DNA of 64,000 bases from UBA60 sp964587885 (GTDB lineage Archaea > Thermoplasmatota > Poseidoniia > Poseidoniales > Poseidoniaceae): NCBI GenBank assembly GCA_964587885.1, contig CAZPME010000005.1, positions 25,833 through 89,832 of the forward strand, written 5' to 3'. Position 1 is the stretch's first letter, and each line of letters begins with the position of its first letter. The translations under genes were made by a program, and so were the position numbers. Positions 54,137 through 63,233 of the stretch are shown here, piece by piece. Under the pieces are notes generated by a model. The model searched no databases. It saw only the letters and a program-made list of their open reading frames with translations, and had not been told where the DNA came from.

Positions 54137-54466
54137 ATGGCTGGAATAACCGTAATCAAGTTGACCGGTGAGAATCACCGAGATATCGACCACGTCAGTG
54201 ACCAAATCAAAGCGATTTGTGATGGTGGCGGAGTCGAATTGCGCGGTCCAATACCATTGCCAACTCGTCGGTTGATCGTTCCTTGCCGTAAAGCTCCTTC
54301 AGGAGAAGGTAACGAAACTTATGATCACTGGGAGATGCGAATTCACAAGCGTCTATTGGAGATGAAGATTAGTACTGCTAAGGACCAGACGGCTTTGCGT
54401 AGTATTGCCAAGATTGCAATCCCAGATACAGTTAGTATCGAACTTAGTATGCGTACTGTCTACTAA
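54137..54466 (+). CDS. rps10: Ribosomal protein S10
   Basis: A 109-residue small-subunit protein. Typical segments: GVELRGPIPLPTRRLIVPCR, YDHWEMRIHKRLLEM and the end IPDTVSIELSMR. The neighbour order aEF1A-S10 is the conserved archaeal arrangement. The ATG at 54137 gives the normal N-terminus. Confidence 0.97.
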   Translation: MAGITVIKLTGENHRDIDHVSDQIKAICDGGGVELRGPIPLPTRRLIVPCRKAPSGEGNETYDHWEMRIHKRLLEMKISTAKDQTALRSIAKIAIPDTVSIELSMRTVY

Positions 54467-54471
54467 AAAAA
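54465..54471 (-). terminator. T-run terminator of the GINS gene
   Basis: Seven A on the plus strand give seven T on the minus strand, about 50 bases after the GINS stop at 54521. A/T runs of this kind end archaeal transcripts. It overlaps the S10 stop codon. Confidence 0.45.
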
Positions 54472-54502
54472 CCTCAACGTACTTCATTTTACTTGAGCGA
54501 CA

Positions 54503-54508
54503 TTTTTT
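54503..54508 (+). terminator. T-run terminator of the EF-1A/S10 operon
   Basis: Six T on the plus strand, 37 bases after the S10 stop and before the convergent GINS gene, fit an archaeal T-rich terminator; an earlier cattttac stretch lies just before it. Confidence 0.45.
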
Positions 54509-54520
54509 GGCTAGTTATGC

Positions 54521-55537
54521 TTAGAGTGCGGCTATTTCGGCTACTCCAGCATCGACAAGATAGGCCGCCATATTCTCATCGAGCATATGGATATCACCTT
54601 CGTTGAGTTTGAGTTCATCACCTTCAGCGGTCATGATTTCATCATCTTGGCTGATAAGAACACGAATTCTAGTCAATACATTGGGAATGTCTTCAGTAGG
54701 TGAAACGGTGATTTTTTCCTCGGGCTCGGCTTGACTTGGTTCATCTTGCGAAGTTTCAGAGGTTGCCTCTTCGGGTGTTGAGTCGTTAATGATGATAGCC
54801 GATTGATTGGCTGAAGGGGCTAAATCCCACGCAGAAATCTCACCATTGTCTGCTGATGAGGTTATGGCTTCGGTCTCAGCAATCGGTTGGTTGGCTTTAG
54901 CCATCATTTCAGGATAAGCCTCTATCATTGCGATGCGCTCTTCGTCATCAAACTCAGGCTCATCAAACTCAGCAGTAGATTTCTCAACTAATTCAACCGG
55001 TGGCGGACCTTGTCCGGTTAGGCCACCAGTATCGGTAACGAAGTCATCTAGTTGTTTAGTACCAACTGGCACGATAGGAATAGCGCTCGCTTCCCCGACA
55101 CCTTGCACCATCTCATCCCACCCAACACCGAGTTTGAATTTACTCAATAATTGGTCGAGTCCGTCATAGAACTCTCGCTCGTAAGCATCAAAGCGTGACC
55201 AATCAAGTGGGGGTAATCTCCGTCCTCCTTCGCCATTTGAACTACTGCGTAATTCGGAAGTAACTGCATGGTGGAGTAAGGCGACAAGGCGTTTTCTGGC
55301 TAAGTCGGACATTGCTCGTCGAACGTTGGATTGACGCCGACTAGCAGTAATTGCTGCAGTCGAGTGGCCTTCATCGCGTACGATATTGTTGAGATTGTTA
55401 TCTATATGGTTGAGAAGGCTGTTAACCTGATCCCAAAATGAAGAACGCGGAAGCGGTAAAGGGTGGTTACGCTCTAGTTGTTGACGCTGTAAGGAATAGA
55501 GTTGGTCTTCGACTTTGCGAGCCAATTCGTCGTCCAT
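54521..55537 (-). CDS. gins51: GINS complex protein, Gins51 (Gins15) type
   Basis: A 338-residue protein from the ATG at 55537, which has a GGAG about nine bases upstream; the frame is open to 55579. The N-terminal helical A domain includes HPLPLPRSSFWDQVNSLLNH and the conserved-looking RRAMSDLARKRLVALLHHAV. The C-terminal B domain is recognisable in TRIRVLISQDDEIM and LKLNEGDIHMLDENMAAYLV, matching the V-R-V/I-L...L-x-x-G-D...L-P pattern of archaeal Gins51. A long acidic linker of ~130 residues lies between them. GINS joins MCM and other factors at the replication fork. The assignment rests on pattern reading, not on a profile search. Confidence 0.75.
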   Translation of the reverse strand: MDDELARKVEDQLYSLQRQQLERNHPLPLPRSSFWDQVNSLLNHIDNNLNNIVRDEGHSTAAITASRRQSNVRRAMSDLARKRLVALLHHAVTSELRSSSNGEGGRRLPPLDWSRFDAYEREFYDGLDQLLSKFKLGVGWDEMVQGVGEASAIPIVPVGTKQLDDFVTDTGGLTGQGPPPVELVEKSTAEFDEPEFDDEERIAMIEAYPEMMAKANQPIAETEAITSSADNGEISAWDLAPSANQSAIIINDSTPEEATSETSQDEPSQAEPEEKITVSPTEDIPNVLTRIRVLISQDDEIMTAEGDELKLNEGDIHMLDENMAAYLVDAGVAEIAAL

Positions 55538-55692
55538 ACGCCTGCCCTCCCCATGCTCGACCATGTCGCTCAACGTCATTGCGGATACGGGGCTCTATGA
55601 ATCCTCACCTCATTTTATCTCAAAATGCGGGTTGACTGGACTGCGGGGTGTTAATATCCAACCCAGTTTTTGTAGTGTTGAGGCAGGGGTGA

Positions 55693-58600
55693 ATGACTCG
55701 ACAAAAGGGCTTGGCGACGGTGCTGGTTCTACTGATGGTAGCACTCCCTTTTTCCCTTACTGTAGATGCTTACAATACCCCGTGGGAAGGGCAAACTCAT
55801 CCACGTCCATCCTTTCCAGGTGGGGCGACAAACATCTCGACAACAGGCTTCACATTACCAGCCAATGGCACGATAACCGATGGTTGGCTCGACATTTCCA
55901 CCGATTGGGACCAACCCGGCGGTAATGGTTCTGGATGGGCTGCAAATGGTGCAGATAATTTCACTACCGGGCAGCACTATATGACTTCAGCAACACGTTT
56001 TGACGGCGCTCTCTCTCTAGACCAAGAGCAATCAGTGGGTAGTCGAGAGGATTTTGAAAATCTAGAAACGACTCTTCTTGACTGGAATCCCCAAGGTCCC
56101 GAGGCTCTAATTTGGGCGCCAACGGACCTCAATATTAGTGGTACAAATGTTACTGTCTCTGGAGATTTGGGAATCTTCAATTCAACTTTTGCTGGTACGA
56201 TACCAGCCGCCCCAACTGAGGGCAACCTAGTAATCTCAACTTTGGGCACCCCTCACAGTCGTGTGCCGACGGGGGCGCATGCATGGCTGGAAGGGCCAGC
56301 CATCGATTTACCCAATGTGATTAGAAATTATACAATGTCAATTGATTATTGGATCCACCTCGACAACGGAGGCGGTTGGGTCGATTATTCGCTTGATGGC
56401 GGGCAGTGGAAAACTCTCAATCCTATCGGTAATTACACGACGCAACTATCACAAAGTTCACCGCAGCCCTTTGGTTTTGCCAATGCAACCGCTAGTGGAT
56501 GGAAAGATGCGACCTTTGAGTTGGATGACCTTAGTGGCATTCATTCTGCCAATCAAATCCGTTTCCGCTTGGTGCTTTGGACTGATGCTAATATTAGTTT
56601 GACCGGTCCAGGCTGGTTTGTCGATAACCTAACTTTGGAAAACCAAGGTGAGCCATTAGCATGTTGGTTTCATGGTAATCTCAATGGTGTATATGCTGAT
56701 AATGCTGATGCGTGGATTGAATTGGAATTTTCAACCACAAATCTAACTACTCCTTTGGAAATTAAAGCCTCTCTAGATTGGGATTTAGAAGGCGGATTCA
56801 ATGACAATCTTGTGGTTGAGGTCAGCAATGATAACGCCACATGGTACGAAATTTCCTTACATCCGGGCATTCCGGGAGTTGGTATTGTCCTCAATGGTAT
56901 CCCCTATACCGATGAGACCGGTGGTTGGGTCGATGTTATTATGCCACTTCCAACAATAATGCAGAATCGCTCCAACATATGGTTACGTTTCCGTGTTGAA
57001 ACTGATTATGCCCTCGGCTATGGAGCATCAATCAATGGTTGGGAGGGAGTAATGGTCGACGATGTAGTATTGCACGCCAATTCAAGTCTTGGGCGGGTTG
57101 CGATTACCCTCGACAACTTCAGCACCAATGATAGTGTTACTATCGGTAATACCCCCGGAAAAAATGAACAATGGCAACACCTAACTAATTACGGCCACAA
57201 TGGACCCAGCCAAGTTACCTATGGTTTTGAATCAATTATCGATTTACCCCGTGGATGGCACCTTAATCATGTAAGAGGAGACAAATGGCAATTTGGCCAA
57301 ACTAATAATGGAAGTGGTTGGGGTCCGGGCAGTTTTCCTGGCCAAGGTCATGGTACGGGGATGAATTTACAAGGCAAATATGGCGCTAACACCCTCACCC
57401 ACCTTGAAACTAAGGATTGGTTAGTGCCCTATAATTCGAGCGCATTTTTAGTCTTTGATCATTGGGTTTGTACCGAATTAAATTGGGATGGGGGTTTGAT
57501 TTCAATTTCCAACGACCATGGCCTAACTTGGTCGCCATTCGCTCAACAACAACAGAATTTCTATGACGCGGTATCGACTGCTAATCCATTTTCACCACTG
57601 TATAATTTGAGTATATTTGATGGTTCATCTCAGACTGGTGGATGTAATGTTCAACCATGGGATAGCAAACGAGCCAACCTAAGTGCATGGGCTGGAGATT
57701 CTGTCCGGTTTCGTTTCACCTTCTTTTCTGATTCCTATGTCGAAGGAGCTGGCTGGTATATCGATAATGTTGGAGTTGAAGTTGATTTATTCGAATCTAG
57801 TGGAAAGTGGACTTCTCCTCAAATAATGGCTGATGCAGTCGGTTACGGAACGGTGACAATTGGGGGTGAAATCCCCCAAGGCACCATCGTATTGGCAACA
57901 GTATTGGATTCAACTTGGACTCCGATTGTTGGTTATAACGAGCGTTCTCTGCCACTTAATCTGCGTGGTATTTCGCCTTTCACACATTCCAGTATTTATT
58001 TACGGATGGAATTGTCAACTGCTGATACTTATCGCACCCCGATAATACAACAAATACACGTGGGAGACAATCATTACTTGACCTTTCCAAATTTGGAAAA
58101 TTCTGGTTGGGACTCGCAAAATGGCAATCCAGTGACTTGGGATTACGGTGCTAATGGCTACGTCCCTGTCAACGGTACTGGCAGCATGACTAGCAACATA
58201 TTTTTGCATCGTCCCGCCCGTAGTTTGTCGATTTACTGCGACTGCAACTCCGTTTACCTATCGGTTGCACCTGTTGATTCTCCAACTACTGCCTATATTT
58301 CTAAGCAAATTGTAAGTCCATCAACGAATCATTTGAATGGTCTTTATCTGCGTGACCTACAGGGTTTGCGAATTGAAATATCCATTCTACCAAATGGCTT
58401 GGTAAGTGATTTCCGAGTCGATGTAGAGTATAGTGACATCGCTATCAACCCCATAATTGACCTCAAGGGTGATGGTATTTCGGAATGGGAACATTCAGGA
58501 GCGTTTGGTGTTGAAACTGATATTGATGGTGGCTACGATGAGCAATTTTACCTTCTATCTGGTGTAACGGTAACCAAGAACTTGGGATATCACAATTTTT

Positions 58601-61600
58601 CACAAGTTTATGATGGAATAGTACGGATATCAATAGTTGCCCCCTCCTCGACGACGACTACGATTTCAATTGGAAGCGAAACAATGTATGCTACTGGGTC
58701 GCATTTTTCATTGCCTTACCCTCTACGCGCAATTGTTTCGGGACAACAAACTCAGATTTCCTTTACTTCAGATGACGATGCTAGTATTACCATTCACGAG
58801 AAAGTAGTCCCATATGCAAATACATTCCGTCACGACTTGGAGCAAACCTTCCTCGAAAATATCTCGGCCGGTTTGGATATCAATCAATCAACTGGAGAAT
58901 TTGCCGTGCCGGTCAATCTAACCACTGACCGCGGCGGCTTCATCGTAGATGGGGAGATAGAATGGGATACTTTGTTTCAAAACTCCTACACTATCCTTCC
59001 ACCGGGTACAATTTATCCAGATGGTAGTTCATTTGTGGTTGAGACTCTCAGCCAACATAATTTTGCCGGATTGATAGATACAGTGCGTCTAAGCATTGGC
59101 TCTTCTCGAGATGTTGCCAATGCTGAAGTGGTATATGTTGTCGAAAATGCATCGACATCTCTGGCGACCCTAAAGGTCGTGCGTGGTAGCGAAATGATGG
59201 CCATAGATACAGTCGATTTCAATTATGGTAGCGATGAATCGAATAGAAAAATCAGGTGGAATCTTACTCCAAGTAGGGCATGGGGTGACCAATCGCAATT
59301 GTGGTGGATGGTCGAATCATCCAATTCTCAATCGTCGCCCCTTGGTCCTTTGGTAATCTCCACTGGTGGTGCTGCCGGTCCAGCGGTAGAGGTCGACTTG
59401 GAAGTAACTAATATAGTCGCAATCGATCGTTTCGGCAACGATATTGCCGACCGAAGTGATGCTCATTACCCCTTTACTATCGCCGCTGAAAGCGAGGTTT
59501 CTCTCAGCGGGTTTGTACGCTTTCAAGGCTCTCCTGATATTCCCCCTCCAGCCTCAATGTTTAACCTAAATTTATCATTAATTGGGAGTGCAGATGGGAA
59601 TATCTTTGGTCAAACCCAAGCCGAATATAATGCTGGGAATTGGTTGGCTAATCTATCTCTACCTTCAGAGAATCAAGCAGATAGCGGTAGTGTAATGCGA
59701 ATTGTGCCAAGCCTTGAATTCAATGATGATGAAATCTCCAATGGGGTCAGTGACGAAACTCTAGATGTGATTTTTCCGCACCTAATCTTTGATTCCCAAG
59801 GACCGAGATTGGGAGAGTTATTTGTCGTACCAACTGGTATGCGCCAACCTGCTGATAGTCACATATGGTACACTGACAATGCGTTGGCTCTATCGGTAGA
59901 GGTTAGTGACGATGTACGAAATGGTGAGGCACTTAACCTCCATTATTGGGTGCAAGGTCAAGACGATGCCAATAATGATGGCCTTGCTGATGCCGATGAA
60001 TACCGTATCCTTTCCGAGCAATTATCCCAAAATATTCTCAATCAAACCGTCGATTTCCCCCTCATTTCAATGGTTGGAGCAATTCCATCTGGGCATGATG
60101 CCGGTCTAGTCAGCCTGTGGCTGGATGGAACAGACCTTGCTGGCAATCTACTACAGTCTGGTGGAACATCTGGAATGGTGAATGATTTGGCGACACTGAC
60201 AGTGGTGGCCGATACTCCAAGCGAGGTTAGCACCTCTTCGTTATCGCTAGATTTGATTGATGGGAAATTACTCGCCGGCCATCGTCATAACTTTGTTGCG
60301 GTTATTACCGATGCTGAGGGAATAACCAGTCTCGATGCGGTAATTTTTGATTTGACTGGCGACATTGATGGTGACTTTTGTGCTATTGAATGGCACCCTT
60401 GGTCAGGAGACCTCTACTATGCAGAGGATTGTTTCGTAGCTGGGCAAGTCAATCTCGAGCAGGTTCATCTTGTTCAGGAAGGCTGGAGGTTTGAGATTTC
60501 TTTCATCTTACCCTGGCAAAACGAAAGTGTATTTGGGCATACAACTTGGACACCATCCCTTAGCCTAATTGACCTCGGGCAAGATCTCGGAGTGGGCCTA
60601 TCATCGATTACTCCACTATCTTGGACTTACAATGGTGAAGCAGAATTGGTAGTTGTAGAATTGGTTGACCAAACTCAACCTATTGGTGGATTGGTCGAAG
60701 ACACGATATACCTGAGTAGCGATGATAATCTTTCAATTGGGGTAATCCTAGTACACGCTGGCACTGAAATTGCCTTAGACATCGGCTTTGGATTCCAGAT
60801 ACGTGCGGAAGGTGGAATTAACCAAACTAATGCGAGTGGGTGGTATGCTGGAGATGGGGAAGCAGGTTATGCTTCGATGCAAATCACCTATGATGATTAT
60901 CCAAACTTGAGAGCAACCTTGCACATTGAACCGTCACCTCTGGGTGGGCAGAATGAAGGGGTACCTCACATCAATGGAATCACCTATTACATCGTCTTCG
61001 ATAATTATGCCCCGCGTCTATACACCCATCCAAATCTCAATAGTGTTCATATTGATAGAATGGAATACATCCCCCTAACTTTTGATCTCATTGAGGCTGA
61101 TGCGATGGCAACAGATTCAGTATATGTTCACGTCGCCTTTCTCAGTCCTCTAAATGAGACTCGTTATGTTGTAAGCAGTCCGGCAATATTTACTTCACAA
61201 AGCGAAGCAGATTGGAATTATCATGTCATACTAAACCTTACTCCACCGGCAAATTTGCAATGGCCAATGGCCGGTGATAAAATCCATTTGTGGATTGAAG
61301 GGTATGATATGGCTGGTAACAAACTCAATGGAGGAAGCATGTATGAACCGATATTACGACCAGCATTTATCGCTCCGCGATTCTTGCCTCAACTAGATAA
61401 AATCAATTTGCCCAGTCAGGTAGAGATTGGTTCTACAGTTCGTATTGATGGAGTGGTTGAAAACCTCGGGCAACTACGCGCCAATGCCACTCTCGCCTTG
61501 TATGTTGATGGAGAATGGGTAGAATCTCAAGACCTCGATTTACCTCCCAGTGTAGCCAGAGAATTCAATTTTGAATATATTGCTTTGATTCTAGGAGACC

Positions 61601-61836
61601 ATGACTTTGTCGTAGTACTCAATCAAACCAATGACAATCGAAGTTCTAGCGTCGAAGTCATTGACGCGAATTGGTTAAACGATGCCCCAAGTTTCTCTTC
61701 AACAATCGGTGCTGGCCTTGCTATGCTCTTCATTTTCGCGGCAATAATCATTATTGTACGTGGCAGAACTTTGGTCTTTGATGAGTATGACGAGGGCAAG
61801 GAGTTCACCGGTTTTAGTGATTTTGAAGAAGAGTAA
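55693..61836 (+). CDS. Giant exported membrane-anchored surface protein with CARDB-like domain
   Basis: A 2047-residue protein. It has a signal peptide (KGLATVLVLLMVALPFSLTV) and a C-terminal helix (GAGLAMLFIFAAIIIIVRG) followed by an acidic tail of ~30 residues. The first third has several jelly-roll, MAM/lectin-like segments (MSIDYWIHLDNGGGWVDYSL; GPGWFVDNLTLEN; EGAGWYIDNVGVEV). Near the C-terminus, LPSQVEIGSTVRIDGVVENL with TLALYVDGEWVESQDLDL is a CARDB-type adhesion domain. The ATG at 55693 is preceded by GGGGTGA, complementary to the 16S end. Likely roles are attachment to particles or glycans. No enzyme motif is visible. tRNA-Leu follows. Confidence 0.88.
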   Translation: MTRQKGLATVLVLLMVALPFSLTVDAYNTPWEGQTHPRPSFPGGATNISTTGFTLPANGTITDGWLDISTDWDQPGGNGSGWAANGADNFTTGQHYMTSATRFDGALSLDQEQSVGSREDFENLETTLLDWNPQGPEALIWAPTDLNISGTNVTVSGDLGIFNSTFAGTIPAAPTEGNLVISTLGTPHSRVPTGAHAWLEGPAIDLPNVIRNYTMSIDYWIHLDNGGGWVDYSLDGGQWKTLNPIGNYTTQLSQSSPQPFGFANATASGWKDATFELDDLSGIHSANQIRFRLVLWTDANISLTGPGWFVDNLTLENQGEPLACWFHGNLNGVYADNADAWIELEFSTTNLTTPLEIKASLDWDLEGGFNDNLVVEVSNDNATWYEISLHPGIPGVGIVLNGIPYTDETGGWVDVIMPLPTIMQNRSNIWLRFRVETDYALGYGASINGWEGVMVDDVVLHANSSLGRVAITLDNFSTNDSVTIGNTPGKNEQWQHLTNYGHNGPSQVTYGFESIIDLPRGWHLNHVRGDKWQFGQTNNGSGWGPGSFPGQGHGTGMNLQGKYGANTLTHLETKDWLVPYNSSAFLVFDHWVCTELNWDGGLISISNDHGLTWSPFAQQQQNFYDAVSTANPFSPLYNLSIFDGSSQTGGCNVQPWDSKRANLSAWAGDSVRFRFTFFSDSYVEGAGWYIDNVGVEVDLFESSGKWTSPQIMADAVGYGTVTIGGEIPQGTIVLATVLDSTWTPIVGYNERSLPLNLRGISPFTHSSIYLRMELSTADTYRTPIIQQIHVGDNHYLTFPNLENSGWDSQNGNPVTWDYGANGYVPVNGTGSMTSNIFLHRPARSLSIYCDCNSVYLSVAPVDSPTTAYISKQIVSPSTNHLNGLYLRDLQGLRIEISILPNGLVSDFRVDVEYSDIAINPIIDLKGDGISEWEHSGAFGVETDIDGGYDEQFYLLSGVTVTKNLGYHNFSQVYDGIVRISIVAPSSTTTTISIGSETMYATGSHFSLPYPLRAIVSGQQTQISFTSDDDASITIHEKVVPYANTFRHDLEQTFLENISAGLDINQSTGEFAVPVNLTTDRGGFIVDGEIEWDTLFQNSYTILPPGTIYPDGSSFVVETLSQHNFAGLIDTVRLSIGSSRDVANAEVVYVVENASTSLATLKVVRGSEMMAIDTVDFNYGSDESNRKIRWNLTPSRAWGDQSQLWWMVESSNSQSSPLGPLVISTGGAAGPAVEVDLEVTNIVAIDRFGNDIADRSDAHYPFTIAAESEVSLSGFVRFQGSPDIPPPASMFNLNLSLIGSADGNIFGQTQAEYNAGNWLANLSLPSENQADSGSVMRIVPSLEFNDDEISNGVSDETLDVIFPHLIFDSQGPRLGELFVVPTGMRQPADSHIWYTDNALALSVEVSDDVRNGEALNLHYWVQGQDDANNDGLADADEYRILSEQLSQNILNQTVDFPLISMVGAIPSGHDAGLVSLWLDGTDLAGNLLQSGGTSGMVNDLATLTVVADTPSEVSTSSLSLDLIDGKLLAGHRHNFVAVITDAEGITSLDAVIFDLTGDIDGDFCAIEWHPWSGDLYYAEDCFVAGQVNLEQVHLVQEGWRFEISFILPWQNESVFGHTTWTPSLSLIDLGQDLGVGLSSITPLSWTYNGEAELVVVELVDQTQPIGGLVEDTIYLSSDDNLSIGVILVHAGTEIALDIGFGFQIRAEGGINQTNASGWYAGDGEAGYASMQITYDDYPNLRATLHIEPSPLGGQNEGVPHINGITYYIVFDNYAPRLYTHPNLNSVHIDRMEYIPLTFDLIEADAMATDSVYVHVAFLSPLNETRYVVSSPAIFTSQSEADWNYHVILNLTPPANLQWPMAGDKIHLWIEGYDMAGNKLNGGSMYEPILRPAFIAPRFLPQLDKINLPSQVEIGSTVRIDGVVENLGQLRANATLALYVDGEWVESQDLDLPPSVAREFNFEYIALILGDHDFVVVLNQTNDNRSSSVEVIDANWLNDAPSFSSTIGAGLAMLFIFAAIIIIVRGRTLVFDEYDEGKEFTGFSDFEEE

Positions 61837-61870
61837 GTATCAAACACACCCGAGCAGACGCAACGGCCAC

Positions 61871-61952
61871 GCAGGGGTTCCCGAGCGGTCAAAGGGGGCG
61901 GGCTCAAGATCCGCTGTCAAGGACTTCGCAGGTTCGAATCCTGCCCCCTGCA
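61871..61952 (+). tRNA. tRNA-Leu (anticodon CAA)
   Basis: Class II tRNA. The acceptor stem is GCAGGGG/CCCCTGC, the anticodon stem GCGGG/TCCGC with loop CTCAAGA, giving CAA. A variable arm of TGTCAAGGACTTC type and T-arm GCAGG-TTCGAAT-CCTGC follow; the discriminator is A, as expected for leucine. No intron, no encoded CCA. It lies 34 bases after the giant surface protein gene. Confidence 0.95.
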
Positions 61953-61992
61953 TCATACCCAAAATCGAGGGGTTGGAAGCCCTACACGCACC

Positions 61993-62015
61993 CTGAAAAA
62001 AGTAGTTTTTTTCAG
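61993..62015 (+). terminator. Hairpin with T-run after tRNA-Leu
   Basis: CTGAAAAAA and TTTTTTCAG form 9-base arms around the loop GTAGT, with seven T in the 3' arm. It lies about 40 bases after the tRNA and could end its transcript. A second short hairpin (GGGGA...TCCCC) follows at 62028-62046. The surrounding gap 61953-62213 otherwise holds only the possible micro-gene at 62082. Confidence 0.4.
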
Positions 62016-62081
62016 AGGTGAAGTCAAGGGGAAATGTTCAATCCCCAAAAATAAAATAACATTTTTTCCCTACCTATTTTC

Positions 62082-62174
62082 ATGAGTGGGGTTTTGCTGG
62101 TTTTGCTTTTATTGGGGCTCGCCTCAACATATTTTTTCATGCACGCTCTTTTTGGTAGCAGAGGGGATGAATGA
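62082..62174 (+). CDS. Possible 30-residue single-helix membrane micro-protein
   Basis: A short frame encodes MSGVLLVLLLLGLASTYFFM followed by HALFGSRGDE: one strongly hydrophobic helix and a charged end. An A/T element (aaaaataaaa, from 62047) lies about 26-35 bases before the ATG, fitting a leaderless archaeal promoter. Chance hydrophobic frames occur in T-rich sequence, so this is only a candidate. Confidence 0.3.
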   Translation: MSGVLLVLLLLGLASTYFFMHALFGSRGDE

Positions 62175-62213
62175 CCCTTTCCAAGCCGAATATGTTAGTG
62201 AAGCCTGTATCTT

Positions 62214-63068
62214 TCACTCAGCAACAACGGTGCTGCTGCCGCTCAGGTCCATACCATCCAGTGATATCTTCACGCTGAAAGAGCATGGTGCTGCAGCACA
62301 AAGCGCTAGACCGTTCTCTTGTACGTGGATAATTTCAGATTGTTCCCATGTTAGATTGTCCGATCCGAACTGATATAGGTTGCAGTTACCACTTGCAGCT
62401 CCGATAGAGCAGGTGGTTGGGTTTCCGTCAGCACCAATAATTTGAACAGTTAGGTTGGCCCAAGCCAAGTCGGATGGTGCTTGTATAAATTGTAGTGTAA
62501 ACAGCGTATCGTCGGTTGCGGCGCTCGGTGTGTTTGCTCCGTGGTCGGTTGCGGTGTATTGGAATGTCGAAATGGATGATGAGTTAGATGAGTTTGTTAT
62601 GTGCAAACCTTCGTAGGTGATGTTGTGAATTCGATAAACAATTGAGTAGTCACTGGACATAAAATAGGGTGGTTGTTCTACAACACTATAGTTGCATGCC
62701 CCTCCATCTGTTGGTAACCAATGAGGCTGCATTTCTCCAACATTATTCAAGGTAGTATCTAGACAAGATGCAAACAAGTCGGTATGAGATTGGACAATTT
62801 GTGAAGAGGTGTTAACCCATACAGCAAGGACTTCAACCATTTCTCCTGCTTCGATTGACATCCCTCCTATTGCGTAGTGAATAGTTGGATTATCTGCTGA
62901 TGCAGTAGTATATTCATTTGTAGTATTGTTGTAATAATTATTGATGATAACTGTAGAAGCATCAGATATGGGGTCAGCATCCCCATCTCCGTTCGCGTTA
63001 CCGGTACAACCGGCAAGCATTGGCAAGGTCAATAGCAGGCACATTAGGAAAACAGTAGTTCTTCGCAT
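62214..63068 (-). CDS. Lipoprotein, unknown function
   Basis: A 284-residue lipoprotein from the ATG at 63068 (MRRTTVFLMCLLLTLPMLAGC, LAGC lipobox); the open frame reaches 63125. The mature part begins with a Gly/Asp/Asn-rich linker (TGNANGDGDADPISD), then an Asn-rich stretch (IINNYYNNTTNEYTT), then a beta-rich domain with scattered cysteines (FASCLDTTLNN, NPTTCSIGAASGNC, LCAAAPCSFSV). No family is recognised. It diverges from the collagen-like lipoprotein at 63234. Confidence 0.78.
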   Translation of the reverse strand: MRRTTVFLMCLLLTLPMLAGCTGNANGDGDADPISDASTVIINNYYNNTTNEYTTASADNPTIHYAIGGMSIEAGEMVEVLAVWVNTSSQIVQSHTDLFASCLDTTLNNVGEMQPHWLPTDGGACNYSVVEQPPYFMSSDYSIVYRIHNITYEGLHITNSSNSSSISTFQYTATDHGANTPSAATDDTLFTLQFIQAPSDLAWANLTVQIIGADGNPTTCSIGAASGNCNLYQFGSDNLTWEQSEIIHVQENGLALCAAAPCSFSVKISLDGMDLSGSSTVVAE

Positions 63069-63184
63069 GTTATGGTAGTGTAAGCCAAAGTCCATTACCT
63101 TCACGCCGAAACCTGCGATAATCAACGGTAAATTTCGCTTTGAGGTAGGTTTGAGGTGGCTATTGACTCCTTGTTAGGTAGCCG

Positions 63185-63207
63185 TTAGGGCGTTGTGATT
63201 ACCCTAA
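63185..63207. promoter_or_regulatory. Inverted repeat TTAGGG-N11-CCCTAA before the collagen-like gene
   Basis: TTAGGG and CCCTAA form 6-base arms with an 11-base spacer, ending 27 bases before the ATG at 63234. A direct GTTAGG copy lies about 11 bases further upstream. It may be an operator in the divergent promoter region of two lipoprotein genes. Confidence 0.3.
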
Positions 63208-63233
63208 AGGAGTAGTACAGTCACACAAGCATC

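Noticed and set aside
62086..62373. 95-residue plus-strand frame after tRNA-Leu
   Set aside because: It runs into the convergent lipoprotein gene, is rich in Cys/Trp/Phe without pattern, and has no start signals.
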